A stretch of 64,000 nucleotides of DNA from Prorocentrum cordatum. Lineage: Eukaryota > Sar > Dinophyceae > Prorocentrales > Prorocentraceae. The stretch is from assembly GCA_963575745.1 (NCBI GenBank), contig CAUYUJ010016904.1, forward strand, positions 493,772 through 557,771, written 5' to 3'. Each line of letters opens with the position of its first letter. The stretch's first letter is position 1. Positions 54,057 through 63,480 of the stretch are shown in pieces. A model generated the notes under the pieces. It saw nothing but the letters and a program-made list of their open reading frames with translations, ran no database searches and had not been told where the DNA came from. A program made the position numbers and the translations under genes.

Positions 54057-55190
54057 ATGACGGATAATTATGCGTACAACGCCATCCCTACATGGAATGG
54101 CGACCCGGCGAAGTGGAGAGATTACAAGCAGGAGGTCAAGCTCTGGAAGCTCAGTGAGAACCTCGCCGTGGCCCACGGCCTCGCATCGAAGCTCGTGCTG
54201 AAGCTAGGTGGGGCTGCCCGCGGCGCAGCATTGAATATGACTGAAGCGCAGCTGCACCCAGCAGCCGCGGCGGACATCGGATACCCCGATGACAAGACCC
54301 GCAGTAGGAACCAGGTCGGCGTCGAGAAAGTGCTACAACACTTGGGGGCCAGTCTGGGTCAGCAGAAGCCCGCGCAGAAAGGCGAGACCCTCGAGAAGCT
54401 CTCGAGTCGACCCAACATCGCCGACGAAGAGGCGAACGCATGACGGATTGGCTCATCTGATTCGAGACTGGACTACAGCAGCTACAAGATAATGAGGTGG
54501 ACCTCAACGCGCTGGACGACGTGGCGGGATGGTTCCTGCTGCGCAAGGCTGGGCTCGGGGCAGAGCGCCGAGAGCGTGTCGTGGGCAACCTGCCCAACGA
54601 GCGCTACGGCTACCAGCGCATTCGCGGGCTGCTGGTCAGGATGCCCCTGGACATCCACGCGTCGGAGCACCGCGCCCCCCCGCCGCGGTCATGGACCCGC
54701 TAGTCGCGCTCACAAGGCGGCTGGCGCAGCAACGTTTCCCCCAGCCGCGGGGGGCGCTCTACCAATGTCGTCGACGAGCCGGGCGACGAGAACGACGAAG
54801 ATCAAGAGGAGGACGACGAGGGCGAAATCGACGTCCAGGACATGGTTCGCCAGGAGCTCGAGGCCTTCAGCGCCGAGCTCGAGTCCTCCAACGTAGACGT
54901 CTCCGAGCTGTTCGACGACGACGACTCTGCCGAGGTCGGAGCTGCTGCAGCGGAACTTGCCGCCATTCCCGAGGCCATGGCCACCGTCAGATCGGCCCGG
55001 GAGGCCCTCGGGGGCCGCGGCAAGTCAAGGTCCGCACCGCCCCGCCGCCCGACCAAGCTACAGGGCCGGGTCGACCAGCGCGAGAGGAACGCTTCTTGCT
55101 GGGGCTGCGGCGAGACGGGGCGCTGGACAGGGGGCAAGGAGCGCCCCGCGCCAGGTGCTCGCAAGTTCGCGCCCAAGGACGGCAAGTCAA
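54057..55190 (+). pseudogene. copia gag with broken zinc knuckle
   Basis: From the ATG at 54057 (MTDNYAYNAIPTWNGDPAKW) a capsid-like gag runs in frame 3 to a TGA at 54441-54443. The signal moves to frame 2: FETGLQQLQDNEVDLNALDD and GWFLLRKAGLGAERRERV, interrupted by a TGA at 54458-54460 and a TAG at 54701-54703. An acidic stretch (54790-54940) and the nucleocapsid zinc knuckle follow (55097 on: CWGCGETGRWTGGKER). Copia knuckles are C-x2-C-x4-H-x4-C; here the His and last Cys are both Arg. Gag would form the particle that packages element RNA. Confidence 0.8.
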
Positions 55191-55329
55191 AAGGCGGTGG
55201 ACGAGGAGGTCGCGGGGGCCGTCCTCAGCGCCAGGCGCGCGTCACCGAGCAGGTCCAGTTCGCGGGCGATGAGATCGCCATGCACCCGCGGGGGCCAGTC
55301 ACGCTGCGTCTCGGAGCGGCTCATTCACC

Positions 55330-55751
55330 TCCTGCCGAACGTGAACGTCGCGATCGGCAGCGACAAGCCCGTGGGCGAAGGCGTCGGCGTGGTCGACGCC
55401 GCCTGCCTCTTCTGCGTCTCGGGCAAGACGTGGTGCGACAACTACAAGGACATCCTCGCGAGAATGGGACTTGCCGGCCAGATCCTCGAGGAGCCGGAGG
55501 GCGAGGTCTACAGGTTCGGCAACGGAGGTGCACTCCCAAGCAAGCTGCGCGTCACCGCGCCGCTTGCGTTGTGCGGCCAGGCTGGCCGCATCGTGTTCAG
55601 CGTCGTGGACAGCCCCGCGCTGGGTTTGCTCATCGGCCGCGACTTCATCCAGCCCTCCAAGATCGACGTTTCTCTCTGGAAGGGCCAGATCCGCATCGGG
55701 AACGCCGCCCAGAAGCTCACCGCGAGCGCCGCGGGTCACCCCGCAATCTAG
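55330..55751 (+). pseudogene. copia aspartic protease
   Basis: Frame 3 from the gag-pol junction: GEGVGVVDAACLFCVSGKTW contains the active-site Asp, as DAA rather than the usual D(T/S)(G/A). The flap-like region RFGNGGALPSKLRV and the C-terminal ALGLLIGRDFIQPS complete a retropepsin-like fold. A TAG at 55749-55751 interrupts the polyprotein; the frame continues LQPEDCQAIKDARGN. The role is cleavage of the gag-pol precursor. Confidence 0.75.
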
Positions 55752-55829
55752 TTGCAGCCGGAGGACTGTCAAGCCATCAAGGACGCACGGGGCAACCGCC
55801 CAGCGCGGCCAGCTCGTCCGGAAGGAAGC

Positions 55830-56560
55830 GACGGCTGGACAAGACCCTGTACGTAGAGGTCTCGAAGACGCTCGACCGACGAGATCGGAAGACGTGGACG
55901 GGCGACCAGCCCACGGTCAACAACGCAACCAGGACCAGCGTGCTGATCGACACCATCAGCAACCTCGTCACGAAGAAGGAGCTGAACGTTCCGAGACGTC
56001 ATCAGACTCGGCGGCCCAAGGGGTCGCGGCTACTTTCGGCCGTGGCCTCAGCTCTGGTCTGCTGCTCCACCTCAGCTCCAGCTTCGAATCTCACGCTGGC
56101 GACGCCGCCGCAGACGACCTACCCCGCGACGTGCGCGACCGAGGCCCTGCAGGACTGCATCGCCTGCGGCGAGGCGACTTTCGAGGCCTGTAGCCACCGG
56201 GGGTTATGCTCGGACTGCGCCTTCGGCGCGCCCGTGACCCTGAGCCACGGCCAGGGCCCCATCGCCAACGGCTGCCTCGCACCCGAGGCCAACGTCGTGG
56301 AGGAGGAGCAGCTACTCGTGGGGGCGCTCAAGAAAGGGGCGAAGCCGCAGCTGATCGCTGGCAAGCGCTCAGTATTCGTCACCAGCAAGAGCGGCATCCA
56401 GCCGCGCAAGATCGGCCAGGCCTCGATTACTAACCTGGCCAAGTCTACAACCAGATCCAGCCCGACCTCCGCAGCGAACAGCACCGTGCTCTACGAGTGG
56501 CGCTGCATGCAGCCCAGACAGCAGGCTCAGCGCCGTCTGGAAGAAGAAGGGAGGAGCTGC
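55830..56560 (+). pseudogene. pol linker between protease and accessory domain
   Basis: Frame 2 remains open here (LYVEVSKTLDRRDRKTWTGD, later LIAGKRSVFVTSKSGI). No known domain is recognised. Cys pairs (CIACGEATFEACSHRGLCSD) suggest a zinc-binding patch. Confidence 0.45.
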
Positions 56561-57130
56561 TGTCAGGTGCGGTCTCCCAGGCTTCGACCTCTCCAATCAG
56601 GTCGTGGTCCAGAAGCTGGGGGGCAGGATCCGGAAGCACCTTGCCGCAGGCAAGAGTGTGCGAGTTCACGCTGCGTTTCCCTGCCAACCGTGGACATCGC
56701 TACGACGACTCGTCGTCAAGATCGACCCGAGCAAGATCCCCAGGTTGAATAGGGATTGGGAGATGTCCAAGCAGATGATCGGCCTGTTCCTGCAGTCCAT
56801 GTCACGGCTGCGCGAGGAGTTCGGCGCCCAGCTCGCCGTCTCGTTCGAGTGGCCGAGGTGCTGCGACGGATGGGGCCCCAACAAGAACGCCATTGCCAGC
56901 AGCTGATGGGGCAGCTTCCGCGCGTCGTGGACTTAGACGGCTGCGCGTTCAACCTCAAGACAATAATGGGATCCACATTAAGAGGCCGCGGCGGATCTTC
57001 ACTGACCATTTCGGTTTCGACGACTCGCTCAGGCGCTTACGCAGCGGGGGGCACCCACGCGCAGAGGCCCGCGGGAAGGACGCGAAGCGCAGCGAGAACT
57101 ACGCGACCAAGCTCGCGACGGTGCTAGCCG
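56560..57130 (+). pseudogene. PCQPW accessory domain of the copia polyprotein
   Basis: Frame 3 reads GLPGFDLSNQVVVQKLGGRI, then VRVHAAFPCQPWTSL (PCQPW at 56679-56693) and AVSFEWPRCCDGWGPNK. After a frame change near 56885 come VVDLDGCAFNLKTIMG in frame 2 and RPRRIFTDHFGF in frame 1. I recall a similar PCTPW-type block in other dinoflagellate copia polyproteins at this position, between protease and integrase. The PCQ motif recalls the catalytic loop of C5 cytosine methyltransferases, but the other methylase motifs are not evident, so the activity is a guess. Confidence 0.55.
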
Positions 57131-57269
57131 AGCAGCTGCGACGTCCGAACCGCCGACCTGCACGTGAAGCTCGCCCTACATCGACGACGAGAAGGGCAAG
57201 AAGAAGGACGGTTCCAGCCACCGCAGCCGCTCAGGAGCCAGCGCTCACGGCCGCGGAGGAGCGGACACT

Positions 57270-58190
57270 ACGGTCCGCCATCATGCAGCTCCACGTGAAC
57301 ACTGGGCACCCGTCCAACGATTCACTTGCCCGAGCCATTCGTGTGACTGGTGGACCGCAGAGGCCCATCGACATGGCTCTCAACTCAACCTCTATTGCGA
57401 GGCTTGCGCAGCACATCAGCGACCACTGCCACACCTACCAGGACGGGTCAGACTGGACAGGGACTTCAACGACTCCATCGGAGTGGACCTGTTCACCTTG
57501 GCCTCAGCGAGTTTGATGGAGGAGGCGAGTTCGAGCGAGAGCTCTCCGCGGAGCTCGAGGACATGGGTTGCCGCCTGATGCGGACATCTGCGGCGACGCC
57601 GCAGCATAATGCTACCGTTGAGCGGCGCGGAGGGATGTGGAAGGTGCACGCGAGGAGGCTGATCGACCAGTTCAGCATCAGGTTCGACCAGCTCTCGGCC
57701 GCTCACAAAGTTCAGTGGATGGTCGCCTCCGTGTGCTGGGCCATGAACAGGCAGGTCAACTCCGCGGGCTACTCGCCGTCGCAGTGGGTGCTCGGGCGAG
57801 GCCTTCGCCTCCCGCATGTCTTGCTGGACGACGCCGGAAGGCTGTCCCTGCGCGAGCGCATCGTGTCCGACAAGCCGTTCTCAGAGAGGATCGCCATCGT
57901 GAAGACCGCGCAGACCTCCATGCAGCACCCGAGGTTCAACCAGCCCCTCTCAAGGGCGCCGCTTGCCCGATCTCGGGCAGATGGAGCGCAGCGCGCCAGC
58001 GACGTCTACCAGACCGGCGATCAGGTGTGCTACTGGAGGGGAAATGGCAAGCCCAAGAAAGAATGGGCCTTGCAGTGGCACGGGCCCGCCGTCATCATCG
58101 GGTTCGAGGGCGCGTCGAACGCGCGGGTCAGCCACCGCTCCGCGGCCGCGAAGGTCAACCGTGGACACCTACGCCGCGCCACGGCCGCGG
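57270..58190 (+). pseudogene. copia integrase with internal deletion
   Basis: A pre-integrase segment with LHVNTGHPSNDSLARAI (frame 1, about 57290) ends in a damaged zinc motif (HISDHCHTYQ). The catalytic core starts DSIGVDLFTLA in frame 3, with the first Asp at 57486-57488. The second Asp (SEFDGGGEF, 57515-57517) follows after only 29 bases in frame 2, where about 50-60 residues are expected, so most of the first half of the core is deleted with loss of frame. The Glu is present in NATVERRGGMWK (57620-57622), and the C-terminal part (GDQVCYWRGNGKPKKEWALQ, HLRRATAAEL) is intact. No active integrase can result. Confidence 0.8.
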
Positions 58191-58239
58191 AACTCGCTCC
58201 GCGGGGACAAGTGCTCAAAGCGCTGATCGGCAACCAGCC

Positions 58240-60123
58240 GTTTGGACCTCCGCCGGGCGCCCCGCCAGGGGGGCACCGCACCTCCTCCAGGCCCTGGAGG
58301 AGGCGGCGGTGGCGCAGGAGGTGGACCCCCCCCCGCCCGATCTTGGCGAAGGAGGAGACCTTGCTGGACCGCCAGACGCCGACGACGACATGTCCTTTGA
58401 TCCGACGGGACCGACGCCGAAGAAGCGCCCCCGCAGTGACGGCCAGCCCCCCGCACCACCAGCGCTACCAGCACCTGGCCAGCAGCCAGCCATCCAGCGG
58501 CGCAACTTCGGCAACGTCGAACATTCCGGAGCGAACCAGCGCACTCAATGGGGCGCTGAATGGTTGGCACGCCGCCAAGGAGACGGCGATTTCACAACCA
58601 GTGGAGGAGCAAGCGGCAGTGGAGGACCGGCCCCACCGCCTTCGGGAGGAGACGTGCAGCAGCCCCCGCCGCTGCCACCGCCAAAGGAGCCGCCGCCGCC
58701 ACCAGCGGCTGTCGACCCGCCGGCGCCAGCCTCAGACTCAGGCGATGCTGCCGCTCCTGCGGCCACTTCCGCCGCTGCTGCCGCAGATTTTCGACCTCCT
58801 GAGCCTGCCCCTCAGGGCCTGGTCGACGATGACATCGAGTCCGACGGTTCGGACATGATTCGAGAATGGACCAAGATTGCGGAGGAGCAGGCGCGCCAGG
58901 AGACGATGTTGCGGCGCCCGCCGGACACCGAGAACCAGCGCGGCACTCAGACGCAGCGCCGAGTTCAACGGGAGAACGCACCGGTGGCACTGCAACGCGA
59001 CCGCCAGCACGGGCTCGGACCCCGCGAGCGCGCTGCCAGGCGCAAGGATATCTTGGACGATCTGCCCAAGTGCTTCAAGAGGCCGAAGGGCGCGAACAAG
59101 GTCGATCTCTTCCTGGACAACTCCTCCCAGAAGCATGCGGACGAGCTCAACGCAAGCACGCGACTCCGTGAGGCACCACACGCGGGCAACGCGACCGCCA
59201 AGGAATTCGAGTACGACACGCTGAGCGCCACCGAGAAGAAGAACATGGACGCCGCCATGAAGACCGAGTGGCCCAAGTGGACGGAGTTCGGCGCCTACGA
59301 GAAGCTCCCGCCCAAGGAACTGCAGGAATTCCTGCGGCGCAACCCTGGCATCCGCCCTGTGGGCACACGCTGGGCGCTGACCAGCAAGGGCCAGAACATC
59401 ATGAAGGCGCGCCTGGTCGCGCAGGGTTGCCAGGAGGACAAGTCGCAGGTCAGGGCGGGCGCGCGTGCAGGGTCCAGGGGCGCGCTGTACCTGGCCCTAG
59501 CTGCCGCTGCCCAGAAGAACTGGGACATCTCGTCCTACGACGCGATGACGGCCTACCTGCAGTCGGGTAACATTGAGAGGCCACTGCTCCTGCGCATGCC
59601 GGCCAAGAAACCGCCGCCTGGGACCCGGCCTGGCGAGATCGCGATGGCCACAGGCGCGATCTACGGGACGCGCGACGCCGGGGGGCAGTGGTACTTCGAC
59701 GCGCAGAAGGTCTTCGCCGAGCACCGCCTTGTGGAGAGCAAGCGCGAGAAGGGCCTCTACTACTTCTACGACGAAGGTGGGCTCGCCGCGGTGGCCCACT
59801 CACATGTGGACGTTTTCCATTTCGCCCAGCGCAACAACTCCAACAAGTGGAAGACCACTATCGCATCGCTGGGGAAGAAGCTACACCTCAAGCCAGTCGA
59901 AGGTGTCATCAAGCACTGCGGACGTGCGATTACCAAGCTCGACGACGAGTTCCGCGTGACGCAGGCCTCCGCTGCCGCACAGGTGGACTACGTCGACTTG
60001 AAGGCCCAGAAGGGCCGAAGTGCTGAGGACCGGCGCACCGCCACCGAGGTGGCGAGCTACCGCCACACGCTAGGGCAGCTGTTGTGGCTAGCAGCGCAGA
60101 CCCGGGTGGACATAGCCTCATAG
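58240..60123 (+). pseudogene. copia reverse transcriptase with Pro-rich linker
   Basis: One uninterrupted frame (frame 1) of about 620 codons. A Pro/Ala-rich acidic linker (58240-58900) precedes the RVT_2 domain: MKTEWPKWTEFGAYEKLPPK, KARLVAQGCQED, then ISSYDAMTAYLQSGN with the first catalytic Asp, and GAIYGTRDAGGQWY. The HVDD box reads SHVDVFHF (59803-59814), so the second Asp of the pair is Val and polymerase activity should be lost. The frame ends at a TAG (60121-60123) after TRVDIAS, where copia proteins continue into RNase H. Confidence 0.85.
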
Positions 60124-61056
60124 CTTTGCAGCTCGACGCACCAACGTCGCTACCGTGGCCGACGCGAAGACACCCAACAATACAGTCGCATATGTGCACT
60201 CCACCGCGAACTTCGCGATCGTGATCAAGCGCAAGCTCGTCGACCTGAAGACGGCCATCACCGCGTGCTTCAGCGACGCCGCGTTCGCCGACGTTGGCGG
60301 CGTCACGAATCAGTGGGGCATGGCGAAGGGCCTCGCCCATCGCCCGCGTGACGTCGAAAAGAAACACACAGACACCATTAATCTTCGATTCCCTAGAAGA
60401 TATGGGAAAATATGGGAAGTGGGGGGGAAGACAGAAACCCAGAAAATATGGGAAAATATTGAGATTTTTTATATGTGTGTATTTATTTGTGTGTCCTGGG
60501 GCCCCTTTAACGACCTGTGCCTGCCCGTCGCCTGGCACTCTGGCACAGTCAAGAGGTCGGTGAAGTCGACCCTCGCTGCCGAGGGCCACGCTACCCTCGA
60601 TGGGGTCCGACCAACGCGTGGTTCCGACAGCTGCTGACCGAGGCCTACAACCCCAAGATGGCGCTCAAGCAGATCCACGTGCTCGCCGACAAGCGCCCTG
60701 GGGAGATCTACAGCGACAGCAAGGGTCTCGTGACGCACATCGCTTCAGATATGGGCCAGTCTACCGACAAGCGGTTCCGCATCGTCGCCTCCATGATGAA
60801 GGAGTCCGTGCTCCCCAACAGTGCGCTCAAGCTCAGCTGGATCCCGACCTGGGCCATGGTCGCGGACGCCTCGACGAAGACGATGCAGGCGGGCGTCCTG
60901 CTGTCGTACTTCGGGGCTCGCAAACACACCTATGGGACCCGGCAGCCACGCGCTGCCATGCTCGCATCAGTCCTGTTCACCTGCCTCGGCAAGTCAAGGG
61001 GCAGCCTGCGCCCACGCCGACTATGCCGGACTACAGCTTCTATATTTGCTTGCTGA
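60124..61056 (+). pseudogene. copia RNase H, interrupted
   Basis: Frame 2 carries TVADAKTPNNTVAYVHSTA and ITACFSDAAFADVGGV, with the first catalytic Asp in SDAAFAD. After the AT-rich insert (about 60347-60510) the same frame resumes with LPVAWHSGTVKRSVKSTLAA, the second conserved block with the AAE acidic residue. Frame 1 then gives the last part: EIYSDSKGLVTHI with the third Asp, and SWIPTWAMVADASTKTM with the fourth, then a basic tail. All acidic positions persist, but the insert and frameshift split the domain. Confidence 0.8.
60347..60510 (+). other. AT-rich insert in the RNase H domain
   Basis: About 165 bp of distinctly lower GC than the flanking coding sequence, containing ATATGGGAAAATATGGGAAG and a second AATATGGGAAAATATT, and TGTGTGTATTTATTTGTGTG. 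It lies where the RNase H alignment has no residues. It could be a small inserted element or an unspliced intron; no clear inverted ends or splice sites are seen. Confidence 0.6.
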
Positions 61057-61841
61057 CGTTCACGCTGGTCCTCCGCATGACTATCGGTTTCGGCATTTTC
61101 ATGACGCTCTGGACTATCCTGAAGTAGAACAACGCGATCGCCCACGAGGAGAGCGCCGCCGAGGCGAAGGCCATGGGCGAGCACCCTGGCTGGGGTGGCC
61201 GCATGCTTGGCCGACGCCGCAACATGCCACCGACCATTCCAGAGGACCGCGATCACGATGGTGACATCGCGATGTCCCACGCGGACGTGTTCAGCAGCGC
61301 ACAGGCATCGAGTTCAATCGCATCTGCTACGATCCAGCAACCGCCACCGCCGCAGGTACCGACGGAACCACCACCTGCCATCCCACCACCACCGCCATCA
61401 CCATATGCCGCAGCATCAGCACGGGGATCTGGACGGTCAAGATCAGCAAGGTCGCAGGGAAGTTCGGCTCCCGCATCACCGACTGTGGTTTCTTTGACGG
61501 GTTCATCGGGTTCCGTTTCAGCCTCATCAGCCAGTGTTGTGTCGTGGAGTGGGTCTTCCCCGACTGTGCAGCCGAATGGCATGCTCAGTTGTGCGGCTGG
61601 CATTCCTCATCATGACGTGGTCACCGGCCACAACTCGCATAGTGTAAATTTCACTTGCAAGACCTGCAAGAAGCACGCGTCGTGGCTTCTTCGGCATTAT
61701 CATTCCGGCAACCCCGATGTCACGACCTTCCCAGAGAGTGTGATGGATGACCTCAAGGGTCGCTGGTGGAAGCTCACAGGCAGAAATGTTTGGCGGGGAT
61801 CCGATTTAGCGGACAAGCCGGCGAAGCCGAAGAAAAAGTGA
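61023..61841 (+). CDS. third ORF of the copia element: membrane-anchored, Cys/His-containing protein
   Basis: An ATG at 61023 opens a 34-codon hydrophobic segment (YICLLTFTLVLRMTIGFGIF) that would span a membrane. A TAG at 61125-61127 interrupts it, and the same frame continues for 237 codons to a TGA at 61839-61841; a second ATG is at 61173. The middle is Pro-rich (QQPPPPQVPTEPPPAIPPPP), then Ser-rich, and the C-terminus has VNFTCKTCKKHASWLLRHYH, a possible zinc site, and a basic end (KPAKPKKK). It overlaps the end of RNase H and precedes the 3' LTR, the place of env-like or accessory genes in some retroelements. It is one of the cleanest reading frames in the element. I recognise no homologous family; membrane placement is inferred from hydrophobicity. 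Confidence 0.6.
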
Positions 61842-62252
61842 ACCCCGCTGGGTGTGACGGCAGTTTGGCCGATCGGGCGGGAAATTTTCTACCGCCCATA
61901 CTATACGCCCGGTCAAGATTTACGTATTCCGATATCGCTGTTTTTGCACCCGGATACAGATCCACACGTGACCTCGCGTTTTTGTCTTGAGAAGCTGCAT
62001 TCGTTTCAGTGCGCGCAGCCTTTGCTTGCGATGAGAATCGCATCCGTTTAGTGTCTTGAGACGATGGCTATTTTTTGTGGGTTTTGTCGCGTCGCGATCG
62101 AACCCTGGCCAGTGCTGAGTATACCTTGTATGCTATACAATGCTAGCCGTTTGCTTGCTGATCTCCGTGGTTTTTGCCGGCGAGTGACTTGTTTGCTATA
62201 GTCCCCGCTCCGACGCCCGAGACGGCGATCCGAGCATGTCCTAGGATGAGCG
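61842..62252. other. 3' untranslated part of the copia element
   Basis: 410 bases between the third ORF and the 3' LTR without coding signal. I see no convincing polypurine tract; AGGATGAG at 62243-62250 is the closest candidate. Confidence 0.5.
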
Positions 62253-62450
62253 TGAATCAAGCTCACTCCCCAGGAATGTAAGAGGCCCGAGAGGGTTTCC
62301 CCAGAAGCCTCGAGGGGCCTGCGGTTTCATTCCTGGCTCGCCGCTGCCATTTTTTGTTTCTCAGGGCCCTTGGCCTTAGTGCTACGCCAGTTGTTCGAGT
62401 CGCGCTCGCAGCAAAAGCATCCCCGGCGCTGCGCGCCGATCCATATCACA
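62253..62450 (+). repeat. 3' LTR
   Basis: Begins TGAATCAAGC and ends CATATCACA, followed directly by the ATTCG duplication. It shares AGGAATGTAAGAGGCCCGAG, GCGGTTTCATTCCT and GGCGCTGCGCGCCGATCC-type blocks with the 5' LTR. Confidence 0.92.
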
Positions 62451-62455
62451 ATTCG

Positions 62456-63060
62456 AGGCCGGCGCGGGCCTCCGAACGTTTATGCGGATGTAGGTTTGTA
62501 TGGTTCCAGGTATGAGTATACCTCTTGCGGCAGTCCCCTTACGCTGCGCGCGCCCGTTGCACAAAGAGATTTCATGGGCGCCTGACAAGGGCAACCAACG
62601 AGGTCAGCAACACCAGAATATGAACACTTAGAAATGTGCAAAACGTTTCGCGCGATAGCGCAGCTGCCAACAGTGGTTGAGAACATCGGACGTGCATGCG
62701 CGCGCGCATCAACCACGCGCAGAAGGGGGGTGGGGGGAGGGGGGGGGGGGGCTTCTCAGAAGCACCCCTGCTTCTTAAAAGGCGCGGGCCTTAACTATAG
62801 ATGTAATGCGGGCGCCTTCTAAGCAGCAGCCTCCTCCTAAGATGCCCTCCGCCCTCCCGCCACCCCCTTGTGCGCGCCGCCGACTGCAAGTGCTCGCCTT
62901 GCGACTTATAGCTCTGATGTTGCGGCGGCTCGCGGGGGCGCCGGATAGTCTTCGAGCGCGGGCCGCCAGGCCTTTCGTCGGTATAGAAAGCGATGCGTTG
63001 GTTATTGTCGAGGAGGAACGAAGGGGGGAGGGAACGGGGGAGTAGGAAGAGAGGAAGGGG
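62456..63060. other. no recognised gene
   Basis: Right flank of the copia insertion; a G run at 62738-62750, otherwise unremarkable. Confidence 0.5.
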
Positions 63061-63480
63061 GAGGACGACGACGAAGGCGGAGGAGGAGGAGGAGGAGGAG
63101 GAAAGCAAACCGAGACGCGGTCGAGCGGGCCCCCCGCGCCCGCAGGAGGAGGGGGAAAAGGAGGAGGAGGAGGAGGAGGAGGCGGAGGAGGAGAGCAAAC
63201 CGAGACGCGATCGAGCGGGTCTCCCGCGCCCGCCGCGCTCAGCCGCTCTCGGCCATCCGCGAGCGAGGCGGCGCGCCCCAGCGCGGCGCAGGACCGAGGG
63301 CCTCCACCCACAGGGATGTGGCGGGCCACGGCCTGCGGCCTGGCCAGCGGCCCCGAGACCTTCGGTCTGCGGCGAGGCACCGCCGAGACCCGAGACCCGA
63401 GACCTTCGGTCTGCGGTGACGCACCACGGCCTGCGGCCTGGCCAGCGGCCCGCCACGCGGGCGACCTGGCCTGGCCGTCT
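63061..63480 (+). repeat. GGAGGA tracts with short tandem duplications
   Basis: GAGCAAACCGAGACGCG(G/A)TCGAGCGGG-type blocks occur twice (about 63102 and 63192), each after a GGAGGA run, and CACGGCCTGCGGCCTGGCCA occurs twice (about 63329 and 63424) with GAGACCTTCGGTCTGCGG. Confidence 0.75.

Larger units (their letters stand above)
53192..62450 (+). mobile_element. Ty1/copia LTR retrotransposon, full length but inactive
   Basis: Two LTRs flank collinear gag, protease, an accessory PCQPW domain, integrase, reverse transcriptase, RNase H and a third ORF. Integrase before reverse transcriptase identifies Ty1/copia. ATTCG precedes the 5' LTR (53187-53191) and follows the 3' LTR (62451-62455), the 5 bp target duplication expected. 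Stops, frameshifts, an internal integrase deletion and lost catalytic residues mean it cannot move by itself. Confidence 0.93.
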
